This document shows positions 34,273-42,632 of a DNA stretch of 64,000 nt, one piece after another; the first letter of the stretch is position 1, and every line of letters starts with the position of its first letter. Location: the NCBI RefSeq assembly GCF_900104175.1, contig NZ_FNIX01000007.1, positions 186,001 through 250,000 of the forward strand. The letters run 5' to 3'. Below the pieces are notes generated by a model. That model saw only the letters and a list, made by a program, of their open reading frames with translations, was not told the origin of the DNA and did not search any database. The DNA comes from Lentzea jiangxiensis. GTDB lineage: Bacteria > Actinomycetota > Actinomycetes > Mycobacteriales > Pseudonocardiaceae. Position numbers and translations under genes: made by a program.

Positions 34273-35121
34273 ATGGCCACGAGCACACCGTCCACTGCGT
34301 ACAGCAGGGACCTAGGCGACGAACTGCGCAAGGTGCGCGAAACCAGCACCGGTCTGACGGGCGCGGCCCTCGCCGTCCGCCTGGGCTGGGACCCCAGCAA
34401 GGTCTCGACGCTGGAGAACGGCAAGTACCGCCCCAGCGAGATCGACCTGGTGCAGTACCTGTCGATGCTGGGCAAGGACATCGACTTCTTCGAAGACTTC
34501 AAGCGGCGCTACCGCAACGCCTTCGAGGAGTACATCGTCCAGGTGCCGGACAACCTGCGGACGCTCGCGATGGCGGAGTCCACGGCCACGACGATCACCA
34601 GCTACGACCCGAACGCCGTGCCGGGTCTGGTGCAGACACCGGAGTACGCCGACGGGCTTTACCGGCTGACCGGGGTCGTGCCCGAGGAGCGAATCCCGAC
34701 CGTCGTGCAGTTCCGGATGGATCGGCAGGCGATCCTGAGGCGGCATGATCGACCGAAGTGCCTGTTCTACGTCCACGAGCAGGCGTTGCGGATGAGGGTC
34801 AGCGACCACGCGGTCATGGAGGACCAGTACGCCAAGCTGTTGTTCAGCTCGCACGCGATCCGGATCGTGCCCGCCGAGGTGTCCGTGGCTTGGACGAGCT
34901 GTGTGCTGTGGGAGTACGAGAAGGCGATGCCGGTGGCGTTCACCTCGACCGACCTGGCCAAGGTGTTCGTGCAGGATCCGGGCGTGATCGCCCGCACCCG
35001 GTTGCTGTTCGACCGTCTGGCTGAGATCGCCTTGGATGCGGAACAATCGCGGAGCAAGCTGGCGGAGTACGTCGGCCGACCGCGAGAGGACTTCGATGAC
35101 CCAGGACAGCTCATGGCGTAA
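34273..35121 (+). CDS. Scr1-type HTH regulator (XRE + DUF5753)
   Basis: 282 residues. XRE helix-turn-helix at about 15-60 (LRKVRETSTGLTGAALAVRLGWDPSKVSTLENGKYRP), then the DUF5753 domain (MAESTATTITSYDPNAVPGLVQTPEYA, VVQFRMDRQAIL, HEQALRMRV). TAACGT at 34261-34266 is 6 nt before the ATG. Such proteins pair with a small DUF397 protein and control development or antibiotic production in actinomycetes, by a toxin-antitoxin-like mechanism in some reports. The DUF397 gene overlaps its 3' end. Confidence 0.92.
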   Translation: MATSTPSTAYSRDLGDELRKVRETSTGLTGAALAVRLGWDPSKVSTLENGKYRPSEIDLVQYLSMLGKDIDFFEDFKRRYRNAFEEYIVQVPDNLRTLAMAESTATTITSYDPNAVPGLVQTPEYADGLYRLTGVVPEERIPTVVQFRMDRQAILRRHDRPKCLFYVHEQALRMRVSDHAVMEDQYAKLLFSSHAIRIVPAEVSVAWTSCVLWEYEKAMPVAFTSTDLAKVFVQDPGVIARTRLLFDRLAEIALDAEQSRSKLAEYVGRPREDFDDPGQLMA

Positions 35122-35269
35122 GAGCAGCTACAGCGGTGGCACTGAGGACGACAACTGCGTCGAGGTGTCGCTGTCCGCTGACGCTCTCGTCCGTGACTCG
35201 AAGAACCCCTCCGGAGGTGTCCTGACCTTCAGTTTCGCCGCCTGGAAAAATTTCCTCGAAACTCGTTGA
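35096..35269 (+). CDS. DUF397 protein, partner of the Scr1-type regulator
   Basis: 57 residues with the family signature: WRKSSYSGGTEDDNCVEVSL, VRDSKNPSGGVLTFSFAAWKNFL. It overlaps the regulator gene by 26 nt in another frame, the standard arrangement. DUF397 proteins act as small partners, and possibly the toxin-like or modulating member, of the pair. Confidence 0.92.
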   Translation: MTQDSSWRKSSYSGGTEDDNCVEVSLSADALVRDSKNPSGGVLTFSFAAWKNFLETR

Positions 35270-35327
35270 ACCGCGGCTCGTCCCCCTACGTGTTCCCGCC
35301 GTCGAACGGGATCGAGGGGACAGGGTC

Positions 35328-36914
35328 ATGGCTGACGAGAAGACGGTGTTGATCGGCCGCTGCGGCCCGACGGTGAAGCTGCCCAAGCAGGGCAGCCGGG
35401 TCGTGCCGCTGCGCCAGGCGGCGCCGCTGCGCGTGGACGTGGCGGGCGGTGGCCCGGTGGGTCTCGCGTTCGCCTGCACCGTGAAGTCGCTGCTGGGCGA
35501 CGGCGTCTCGATCCGCGTCCACGACCGCCGCTGGACGCGCCGGGGCGACCGCGTGGTGTGGAAGGGCGCTGCCGAGGGCAACAACCGCCGCGAGCAGGTC
35601 GTGACGCTGCAGAGCAACGTCTGGGCCGCCCTCCCGCAGGCCGTGCGGCAGCGCCTTTTCGCGCCCGGCAAGTTCTCGGAGATGTGGCCGCTCGGCCCGG
35701 ACTCCCCGGCGTCCAAGGGGCGTCCCCGCAACATCAAGATCCGCTGGATCGAGGACTGCCTGCTCGACATGGCGCAGGACGTCTACGGCATCGAGGTCGT
35801 CCCCGAGGCCTACACCGCGCCGGCGAAGTTCGACGGCCTGCACGTCCTCGCCATCGCCGACGGCGCGCGCTCCGCGACCCGTGACGCGTTCTCGGCGCAG
35901 TTCGGCACCCCGAGCCGCGAACTGTTCTCAGTGGACGGTTCCCCGCTCGACGAGCGCGTCCTCGGCATCCGCGTCACCGCCAAGTCGCCCGACGAGCACA
36001 CCGTCCCGCTCACCGTGGCGCAGAACAGGTTCCTGTTCAACTCGCTCGGCGGCGGCTTCATCAACATGCGCCTGACCGCCGAGGAGGCGTCGGAGATCGT
36101 CGCGCTCGGCGAGAGCGGCCCCGTCTCGTGCATCGGCAAGTTCGGCTGCACCATGCGTCCCTCCGCGAACGGCCGCTTCGTCTGCGACCGCCACCGCGCG
36201 GTCTTCAAGCCGTCCGTCGACAAGCTCTCCTACCTGTGGCCGCGGATCCTCGACGGCCTGCGCTTCTTCGGCGTCGGCGCGGCGGACGTCGTGGGCATCA
36301 CGTCGTTCACGCTCGGCATGCAGCAGATGTCGAAGTTCACCGCCCAGCTGGCCCCGTCCACCTTCGGCTTCCTGCTCGGCGACGCCGCGAACTCGCTGCA
36401 CTTCTGGCCCGGCCGCGGCCTCAACACGGGCCTGAAGAGCGCCCTGTCGCTGGCCGTGAACCTGCAGAAGCGCTGGCGCGGCAAGGATTTCCGCGCCGCC
36501 GACTTCGCGCAGCACGAGGGCGTCATGCAGCAGCTGCAGTACCGCGAGAAGTCGCGCGCCTGGACCACCATGCTCATGCCCGACTCCGAGGGCACCCCGC
36601 GCGGCATCGAGGACCGCATCCGCGAGGGCCTGCAGGGCCCGTTCGACCGCGCGGCCCTGGTGCAGGCGATGTACGAGCGGGTGCTGGACATCAAGAAGCG
36701 CCTGGGTGACCGGATGGGCCCGCTGGCGACCGACGAGTGGTACTACGGGCGGGTGAACGCGCTCGACACGCGGACGCTGAAGGTCATGGTGGAGTCCGGC
36801 GCGTGGATCACCCGCGAGATCGGGGGCGAGGAGGTCGAGGTGCCCTCGGCCGAGACGGCGGCGCCGGCCGCGGGTGCCGAGCCCGTTCGCCGCGGCCTTT
36901 CCCTGGTGTCGTAG
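35328..36914 (+). CDS. Divergent FAD-dependent monooxygenase-like flavoprotein
   Basis: 528 residues. After a 35-residue N-terminal extension comes a Rossmann motif RVDVAGGGPVGLAFA (Gly at 40-42 and 45). A later GFLLGDAANSLHFWPGRGLNTGLKSALSLAVNL is the second FAD motif of p-hydroxybenzoate-hydroxylase-fold enzymes. HDRRWTRRGDRVVWKG replaces the usual xxExR ADP-ribose contact. The middle is unlike ordinary aromatic hydroxylases, with two Cys (near 265 and 270) in SCIGKFGCTMRPS. Coding bias is typical. It precedes a membrane VWA protein by 113 nt on the same strand, an unusual pairing that hints at a joint role. Substrate unknown. Confidence 0.75.
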   Translation: MADEKTVLIGRCGPTVKLPKQGSRVVPLRQAAPLRVDVAGGGPVGLAFACTVKSLLGDGVSIRVHDRRWTRRGDRVVWKGAAEGNNRREQVVTLQSNVWAALPQAVRQRLFAPGKFSEMWPLGPDSPASKGRPRNIKIRWIEDCLLDMAQDVYGIEVVPEAYTAPAKFDGLHVLAIADGARSATRDAFSAQFGTPSRELFSVDGSPLDERVLGIRVTAKSPDEHTVPLTVAQNRFLFNSLGGGFINMRLTAEEASEIVALGESGPVSCIGKFGCTMRPSANGRFVCDRHRAVFKPSVDKLSYLWPRILDGLRFFGVGAADVVGITSFTLGMQQMSKFTAQLAPSTFGFLLGDAANSLHFWPGRGLNTGLKSALSLAVNLQKRWRGKDFRAADFAQHEGVMQQLQYREKSRAWTTMLMPDSEGTPRGIEDRIREGLQGPFDRAALVQAMYERVLDIKKRLGDRMGPLATDEWYYGRVNALDTRTLKVMVESGAWITREIGGEEVEVPSAETAAPAAGAEPVRRGLSLVS

Positions 36915-37027
36915 ACGATTCGCTGCCATTTCGCGGACAATTCCAGTCCGGCGGGAAAGATCGTGCGCGGCGGGTGGCTTTCGGTTACTTTGTGACCTCG
37001 TCGTGATTCCCTGCAGGGACAGAGTTG

Positions 37028-39067
37028 ATGAATCTCGCCTGGCTCCTCGTGCCCATTGCTGTCGCACTGGCGGTCGTCGTTGTCGTCGTGCTGCTCCGCA
37101 GGAAGAGCGCGCGCCGCGAGCGGGACTGGTGGGATTCCGGCCCCGCGGTGGCCGATGCCGGGAAAAGCGGCATCGGAGGGGTCAGCGCTCCGGCGGAGGA
37201 CGATGTCCCGACGCTCGAGCTGCCGCCGGTCGTGAGGTACGGGACCCTTCCCGGCTACGACCAGGGCGTACCGCCGAGCCCGGTCAACGTCGACGAGCCG
37301 CTCGTGGGTTACGGGCAGCCCGCGACCGTCAGCACGCACGGTACCGATCCGGACTACGAGCCGGATGAGTGCGACGTGCCCCCGATGAGCCGCCCACAGC
37401 CGGATGACCGCGACGTGTTTACGGCGAGGGGCCTCGAGCCCGCTGCCCAGGTCATCCGCCCGATCTCCGCCGAAGCGCCCGGCTGGCCGAGGTTCGTGGT
37501 GCCGTTCGACGACGACCGCGGTCCGCTCCCGCGCAACGGCCTGTACGTCCGCCGCAACAACGCGTTCGGCACGAAGGCGACCGCCGGCATCGCCGACCTG
37601 GTCGACCAGGGGGTGCTGATCGACCAGACCCAGGTGCGGTTCGACGATTTCGTCGCCTCGAACCTCACCGGGATTCCGTCACCGCCGCCGGGGGAGGCGC
37701 TGGCCGTGAGCCACGGCGTCGCAGCGGCGGGAGAGGACTTCCGCGCGAGGCCGGACACCACCCACTTCGTCGAGCTGGCGCTGCGTGCCGGTGACATTCC
37801 ACGCCGAGCACCGCGAGAAAGCATGCCGGTGAACTTCGTGTTCGTCGTCGACACGAGCGCGTCCATGGAAGGTTCGAAGCTCCGCACGGTGAAAACAGCG
37901 ATTCGCGAGCTTTATGCCCAGCTGCGCGAAACCGACGTCCTGGGAATCGTCACGTTCGACACGCGGGTCCGCACGGTGCTGAAGGCCACCCCGAAAGCGG
38001 AGATCCCGCCGCGACTGCTCGAAGACGTCGTCACGGAGCTGAAGGCCGACGGAGGCACGGACATCAACATGGGCGTGCTCTTCGGCGTCGACGAGATCGC
38101 CCGGCACTCGGGCGGCCGTCCGGACCTCGTCAACTGCCTGTACCTGTTCTCCGACGGCGACCCGACCTCCGGTGAGCGCGACTGGATCAGCATCCGCCGC
38201 ACGGTCGCCGAGCGGGTCCGCGGCGACATCACCCTGTCCTGCTTCGGGTTCGGCGAGGACGCCCGCCTGCGCGAGCTGGAAGCGCTGGCGGGCGTCACCG
38301 GCGGCTTCTGCACGCTGGTGACCGACCCCGACGACGTGCGCCTGCACCTCGCCGAGGACCTGACCCGGCGCGAACACCTGGCCGCCATCAACGTCCAGCT
38401 GCGGCTCCGGCTCGACGAGTCCGTGACCGCGTGGCACCTCTACGGGCACGACCTGGTCACCGACCCGTCCACCCGCGCCCGCGTCGAACGGGAGGTGGCC
38501 ACCGCGAAACACCGCGCGAGGGACGACTTCGGCGTCGAGTCGCTGCCCGACCTCGTCACCGGAGACGAGGGCATCCGGATCTTCGCGCCCGACCTCGCGG
38601 AAGGCGAGACGTACTGGGTGGTCCTCGAGGTCGAGGCCCCGGACGGCACGACGGACTTCGGCAGGGCCACCGTGCAGTACGTCGACGTGGTCGCCCGTGA
38701 CACCCGCCGCCACGAACTCGAACTCACCGACGGGGCCATCGCCCCGGAGACGGTCTTCGCGCACGCGGTGGGCCTGCACACCAGCGAGGTCGTGTTCCAC
38801 GCGCTCGAAGACCTCTACCAGGAGGACCGGGAGGCGGCCCGCCGGAGGCTGGCGGACCACGTCGAGACGCTGCGCGCGGCCCACACCGTCAGCCCGTCGC
38901 CGCAGTTCCACTCGGACCAGGTGACCGTCCGGAAGCTGACGAGCCTCGTGCACAACGTCGGCCTGGTCCAGGCGTGGTCGGACCGGGGAGAGGGCGCGTT
39001 CACGATCTTCACCCTCAACCGGATGGGCCGCAGCAGGTCAGGCTTCGCGCGCAGGAAGTTCGACTAG
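37028..39067 (+). CDS. Membrane-anchored VWA-domain protein
   Basis: 679 residues. One N-terminal helix (residues 3-23) with a basic stop-transfer suggests the bulk is cytoplasmic. A linker of about 110 acidic/Pro-rich residues follows, then a beta-rich region, then a von Willebrand factor A domain with an intact MIDAS D275-T-S277-A-S279 (VFVVDTSASMEGSKL), Thr in GGTDINMG and Asp in LFSDGDPT. The C-terminal third (about 455-679) is beta-rich then helical, resembling other VWA proteins with a trailing beta-sandwich. The ATG at 37028 is preferred to the TTG at 37025. It may scaffold or remodel complexes with the upstream flavoprotein. Confidence 0.8.
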   Translation: MNLAWLLVPIAVALAVVVVVVLLRRKSARRERDWWDSGPAVADAGKSGIGGVSAPAEDDVPTLELPPVVRYGTLPGYDQGVPPSPVNVDEPLVGYGQPATVSTHGTDPDYEPDECDVPPMSRPQPDDRDVFTARGLEPAAQVIRPISAEAPGWPRFVVPFDDDRGPLPRNGLYVRRNNAFGTKATAGIADLVDQGVLIDQTQVRFDDFVASNLTGIPSPPPGEALAVSHGVAAAGEDFRARPDTTHFVELALRAGDIPRRAPRESMPVNFVFVVDTSASMEGSKLRTVKTAIRELYAQLRETDVLGIVTFDTRVRTVLKATPKAEIPPRLLEDVVTELKADGGTDINMGVLFGVDEIARHSGGRPDLVNCLYLFSDGDPTSGERDWISIRRTVAERVRGDITLSCFGFGEDARLRELEALAGVTGGFCTLVTDPDDVRLHLAEDLTRREHLAAINVQLRLRLDESVTAWHLYGHDLVTDPSTRARVEREVATAKHRARDDFGVESLPDLVTGDEGIRIFAPDLAEGETYWVVLEVEAPDGTTDFGRATVQYVDVVARDTRRHELELTDGAIAPETVFAHAVGLHTSEVVFHALEDLYQEDREAARRRLADHVETLRAAHTVSPSPQFHSDQVTVRKLTSLVHNVGLVQAWSDRGEGAFTIFTLNRMGRSRSGFARRKFD

Positions 39068-39290
39068 CACCGGGTTCGCCACGTCCGCGTTGCTCGCGGC
39101 GTGGTGGCGCTGCTCGAAGGCCCGCCGGGCCTGCCGCAGACCGCCGAGCAGCTCGGCGTCCCGCCGCGTGCCGCGCTCGAAGGCCGCCGGCACGAAGCCG
39201 AGCACCGCACACGACCAGCAGGACCGGTGCGGCGACGCTCAACCGTTCCGACGCAACGCTGCTCGCCAGGATGCACTGGAAGATGGGCGG
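39038..39290 (-). pseudogene. Frameshifted remnant of a small membrane-protein gene
   Basis: On the complement a hydrophobic segment (LSVAAPVLLVVCGARL) runs into a different frame reading GFVPAAFERGTRRDAELLGG and QRHHAASNADVANPVLVELP with a TGA at 39040-39038. The join falls near 39213 and needs one base of shift. This looks like one transmembrane helix plus a short helical tail. It overlaps the end of the VWA gene. Family unknown, and the call rests only on coding character. Confidence 0.35.
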
Positions 39291-39291
39291 C

Positions 39292-39600
39292 TCACGCGCG
39301 CAGCGCGTCATCCAGTTCGGCCAGCAGGCGGGCCTTGGGTCGCGCTCCCACGATCTGGCGGATCGGCACACCGTCGCGGAACAGCAGCATCGTCGGCAGC
39401 GACATGACCTGGTGGTCGCGGGCGCTGGCGGTGTTCTCGTCGGCGTTGATCTTGAGCACGGTCAGGTCGTCGCGCTCGCGGTCGATCTCGTCGAGCACGG
39501 GCGAGAGCATGTGGCACGGCCCGCACCACTGCGCCCAGAACTCGACGAGCACGGTTCCGGTCCGCGTCTTCTCCGCGAACGTGGCGTCGGTCAGCTGCAC
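39292..39600 (-). CDS. Thioredoxin
   Basis: 102 residues with the active site FWAQWCGPC (Cys26 and Cys29), followed by VLKINADENTASARDHQVMSLPTMLLFRDG with the cis-Pro in SLPT. Full thioredoxin length. It reduces disulfides in the cytoplasm with thioredoxin reductase. Its start overlaps the MerR regulator end by 10 nt, so expression is tied to that regulator and may answer to redox or electrophile stress. Confidence 0.94.
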   Translation of the reverse strand: MQLTDATFAEKTRTGTVLVEFWAQWCGPCHMLSPVLDEIDRERDDLTVLKINADENTASARDHQVMSLPTMLLFRDGVPIRQIVGARPKARLLAELDDALRA

Positions 39601-39977
39601 TGGAACTCCTCAGATTCGGGCACTAGGCACGGGTCCTGGAAGGCGAGACCGGCCAGCAGGAACTCCCGGACGGCCGTGAGCCGCTCCAGGCAGGCGTCCA
39701 CCTCGGCGAGCTTGCGCCGGTAGACCTCCCGCGAGTCCGGGCACGAGTCACCGGACTCGTGCCCGGCCCGGAGGCACGCCACGAACGGTCGCGTGTCCTC
39801 CAGGGACATCCCGACCGCCTGCAACGACTGGATCTCCCGCACCAGCCGCAGGTCGTGTTCGCCGTACTCGCGGTACCCGTTGGACGTGCGCCGCGCCTCG
39901 AGGAGCCCCTGGGACTCGTAGAAGCGCAGCGCACGGGTGGTGGTGCCGGCTCGCTTGGCCAGTTCGCCGATCCTCAT
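39591..39977 (-). CDS. MerR family regulator
   Basis: 128 residues: MerR winged helix (MRIGELAKRAGTTTRALRFYESQGLLEARRTSNGYREYG), dimer helix, and a C-terminal region with Cys residues (VACLRAGHESGDSCPDS, VDACLERL, QDPCLVPESEEFQCS). The Cys set could sense redox or a metal. TAGCGT lies 7 nt before the ATG (39985-39990 on the complement). A clean MerR-type palindrome sits at 39993-40012. It is translationally coupled to thioredoxin, which it likely activates in response to thiol stress. Confidence 0.9.
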   Translation of the reverse strand: MRIGELAKRAGTTTRALRFYESQGLLEARRTSNGYREYGEHDLRLVREIQSLQAVGMSLEDTRPFVACLRAGHESGDSCPDSREVYRRKLAEVDACLERLTAVREFLLAGLAFQDPCLVPESEEFQCS

Positions 39978-39992
39978 GGACCGAACGCTAAA

Positions 39993-40012
39993 CCTTGACG
40001 CTCACGTCAAGG
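39993..40012 (-). promoter_or_regulatory. MerR-type operator
   Basis: CCTTGACG-CTCA-CGTCAAGG, an 8-bp perfect inverted repeat with 4-nt spacer, is the usual MerR-family operator pattern. It lies just upstream of the TAGCGT -10 of the merR-thioredoxin unit. MerR proteins twist such elongated promoters into an active form. Confidence 0.75.
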
Positions 40013-40305
40013 CAACCGTTCCAGTCCGCGGACAACCCCATGACCCGCTGCCGCCGGACGACCCGGTGACCCGGCGCGATGCCGGTGCCGCCGTGCTCGG
40101 GGTGCGGCAGGTGGACGGGCGCGGTGGATCCGGCAAGCCCGCAAAGCCTTCGCGCCGCCGGGGGTGGGGTGGGGTCCGAGTTCGCCTCGTCTGCGGCGCC
40201 TGCTCGAAAAATTCCCGAACCGCCGAGCTTTCCCACCCTGTGGCCGTCCCGGCACCACCCCCTCGACCGCGCCCAGAATGCGAGGACCAGACGAGAGGGG
40301 ATCCG

Positions 40306-41160
40306 GTGGGCTCACGACTGCACCTGGCCGCCGCACTGCACGCGTCCGGCGACGAGGCCTTCACCGCGAAGCACTGGGCCGGGCTCGCGCGCGAGGCCGA
40401 GGACGCCAAGCTCGACTTCGTCACCTTCGACGACGCGCTCGACGGACGGCCGGGCCTGGACGCGGTGCTGACGGCGGCCCGAATCGCTCCGCTGACCAGC
40501 AGGATCGGCCTGGTCCCGACCGCGGTGGTCACGCACACCGAGCCGTTCCACCTGTCCAAGGCGATCGCGACGCTCGACTACGTGAGCAAGGGCCGGGCCG
40601 GGGTCCAGCTCACCACAGCCCCGGACGTCGCCACCGCGAGGCACTTCGGGCGCCGTGACGACCTCGGCGACCTGTGGGACGAGGCCGTGGACTACGCCGA
40701 GGTCCTGCGCCGGCTGTGGGACAGCTGGGAGGACGACGCCGAGATCCGCGACGAAGCCACCGGCAGGTTCATCGACCGCGAGAAGCTGCATTACATCGAC
40801 TTCGAGGGCCGCTGGTTCCAGGTGCGCGGCCCGTCGATCACCCCGCGTCCGCCGCAGGGGCATCCGCTGATCGCCGCCACACAGCCGTTGGGGGACATCG
40901 TGTTCAGCGACGACCTGTCGGCTTCCGACAAGCTCGTCTTCCGAGACGTCGACGAAACCACACCGGTGGACCGGCTCGTCGCCTGGCACCGGGAAGGCTT
41001 CGCGGGCTTCCGCGGCGAGCTCCGCCACCTCACCGGCACCGTCGTGCCGGAGCTGCGGAGAAGAGGGCTGTTCCGCGAGGAGTACGAGCACACGACGTTG
41101 CGCGGCCACCTGGGTCTGGCCCGGCCCGTCAACCAGTTCGCCCGAAGGAGCGTGGGATGA
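40306..41160 (+). CDS. Luciferase-like monooxygenase, shortened
   Basis: 284 residues of the bacterial luciferase-like flavin monooxygenase family. The beta/alpha barrel start is visible (LHLAAALHASGDEAF, LDFVTFDDALDGRPGLDAVLTAARIAPLTSRIGLVPT, LSKAIATLDYVSKGRAGVQLTT). The end (VPELRRRGLFREEYEHTTLRGHLGL) is complete. The central region after GHPLIAATQPL is about 80 residues shorter than usual (relatives are about 350). GTG start behind GAGAGGGG. It overlaps the next monooxygenase start (ATGA). A role in removing S- or N-alkyl groups is inferred. The 290-bp region upstream shows no gene. Confidence 0.8.
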   Translation: MGSRLHLAAALHASGDEAFTAKHWAGLAREAEDAKLDFVTFDDALDGRPGLDAVLTAARIAPLTSRIGLVPTAVVTHTEPFHLSKAIATLDYVSKGRAGVQLTTAPDVATARHFGRRDDLGDLWDEAVDYAEVLRRLWDSWEDDAEIRDEATGRFIDREKLHYIDFEGRWFQVRGPSITPRPPQGHPLIAATQPLGDIVFSDDLSASDKLVFRDVDETTPVDRLVAWHREGFAGFRGELRHLTGTVVPELRRRGLFREEYEHTTLRGHLGLARPVNQFARRSVG

Positions 41161-42428
41161 CCAAGCAGATCCACCTCGCCGCGCACTTCCCCGGCGTGAA
41201 CAACACGACCGTCTGGAGCGATCCGCAGGCGGGCAGCCACATCGAGTTCGACTCGTTCGTCCACTTGGCACAGACGGCCGAGCGGGCCAAGTTCGACTTC
41301 TTCTTCCTCGCCGAGGGGCTGCGACTGAGGGAGCAGGGCGGTGAGATCTACGACCTCGACGTGGTGGGTCGGCCGGACACGTTCACCGTGCTCGCCGCGC
41401 TGGCCGCCGTCACCGAACGGCTCGGGCTCGCCGGCACGATCAACTCCACCTTCAACGAACCCTACGAGGTGGCGCGGCAGTTCGCCTCGCTCGACCACCT
41501 GTCGGACGGGCGCGCGGCGTGGAACGTGGTCACGTCCTGGGACGCGTTCACCGGCGAGAACTTCCGCCGCGGCGGGTTCCTGGAGCAGGAGGACCGGTAC
41601 GCGCGGGCCGAGTCGTTCCTGCGCACGGCCTGGAAGCTGTTCGACACCGGGATCGGCGCGTTCGAGCACAGCGACGAGCACTTCGACATCGGCGGCACGT
41701 TCGGGGTGCCGCGGTCGCCGCAGGGGCGTCCGGTGATCCTCCAGGCCGGTGACTCCGAGGAGGGGCGGGAGTTCGCGGCCGCCACCGCCGACGCGATCTT
41801 CTCCCGGCACGGCACGCTGGAGGCGGGGCAGGAGTTCTACCGGGACGTGAAGGGCAGGCTGGAGAAGTACGGGCGCACGCGCGATCAGCTGGTGGTCCTG
41901 CCCGCTGCGACGTTCATCCTCGGCGACACCGACGCGGACGCCCAGGAGAAGGCCGCGGTCGTGCGGCGGCAGCAGGTCAGCGGGGCGACCGCGATCCGGT
42001 TCCTGGAGCAGGTGTGGAACCGCGACCTCAGCGGCTACGACCCGGACGGGCCGCTGCCCGACGTCGAGCCGCTGACGGGGGAGAACACCATCGCACGGGG
42101 ACGCGCGAGCGTGCGGATGTTCAAGGACCCCGCGGCCACGGTGAAGGAGTGGCGGGAGAAAGCGGCGGCCAAGAACCTGACCATCCGCGACCTCGTGATC
42201 GACGTCAGCGCGCGGCAGACGTTCATCGGGTCGGCGGACAGCGTCGCCACGCAGATCGACGACCTGGTGCAGCAGGACGCGGCGGACGGTTTCATCCTCG
42301 TGCCGCACGTGACACCCGGCGGGCTCGACGAGTTCGCCGACACCGTCGTGCCGCTGCTGCAGGAACGCGGCGTCTTCCGCACCGAGTACTCAGGTCCGAC
42401 GTTGAGGGATCATCTCGGTATCCGATAG
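41157..42428 (+). CDS. NtaA/SnaA/DszA-type flavin monooxygenase
   Basis: 423 residues, full length for the nitrilotriacetate/dibenzothiophene-sulfone monooxygenase group. Motifs include IHLAAHFPGVNNTTVWSDP, ERAKFDFFFLAEGLRLRE, LDHLSDGRAAWNVVTSWD, GRPVILQAGDSEEGREFAA. The final block is HVTPGGLDEFADTVVPLLQERG then the RTEY/TLRDHLG ending. It uses reduced FMN from a separate reductase. Relatives beside cystine-type ABC transporters (for example the B. subtilis ytm locus) oxidise S-modified cysteines, which fits the transporter and leader peptide downstream. Confidence 0.9.
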   Translation: MTKQIHLAAHFPGVNNTTVWSDPQAGSHIEFDSFVHLAQTAERAKFDFFFLAEGLRLREQGGEIYDLDVVGRPDTFTVLAALAAVTERLGLAGTINSTFNEPYEVARQFASLDHLSDGRAAWNVVTSWDAFTGENFRRGGFLEQEDRYARAESFLRTAWKLFDTGIGAFEHSDEHFDIGGTFGVPRSPQGRPVILQAGDSEEGREFAAATADAIFSRHGTLEAGQEFYRDVKGRLEKYGRTRDQLVVLPAATFILGDTDADAQEKAAVVRRQQVSGATAIRFLEQVWNRDLSGYDPDGPLPDVEPLTGENTIARGRASVRMFKDPAATVKEWREKAAAKNLTIRDLVIDVSARQTFIGSADSVATQIDDLVQQDAADGFILVPHVTPGGLDEFADTVVPLLQERGVFRTEYSGPTLRDHLGIR

Positions 42429-42531
42429 TTGTTCACCACGTGGACGTCCTTGCCCGAGCCGTCGGGCGGTACCTAACGTGAACGTCGTTGAGTGAGTGCT
42501 CTCCTCAAGAGCGCAGGGAAGGGAGGACAGG

Positions 42532-42585
42532 GTGAACGCCGCGTTGGTCCTGTCCTCCCGCTGCCACATCGACTGCACGAGCTGA
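42532..42585 (+). CDS. Leader peptide with Cys codons (LxSRxHID family)
   Basis: GTG at 42532 follows GGGAGG (42521-42526). The 17-residue product [17 protein letters not shown] ends at TGA 42583-42585, 47 nt before the permease start. The core SSRCHIDC fits the SRRHVDL/RRHIDL pattern of short actinobacterial leader peptides before sulfur genes, with two Cys codons. GGAGGACAGG (42522-42531) can pair with CCTGTCCTCC (42549-42558), placing the ribosome-binding site in a hairpin spanning the leader start. Cys shortage would stall ribosomes at TGC codons and expose the transporter genes. Mechanism inferred. Confidence 0.7.
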   Translation: MNAALVLSSRCHIDCTS

Positions 42586-42632
42586 AGTTCTTCTCGCTCG
42601 TCTCACGTCCCCCGCCGCAGCAAGGACCCGCC

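Noticed and set aside
40013-40305. Possible riboswitch or second sulfur leader peptide before the first monooxygenase
   Set aside because: No RRHxDL-type peptide and no riboswitch core that I can recognise in any frame.
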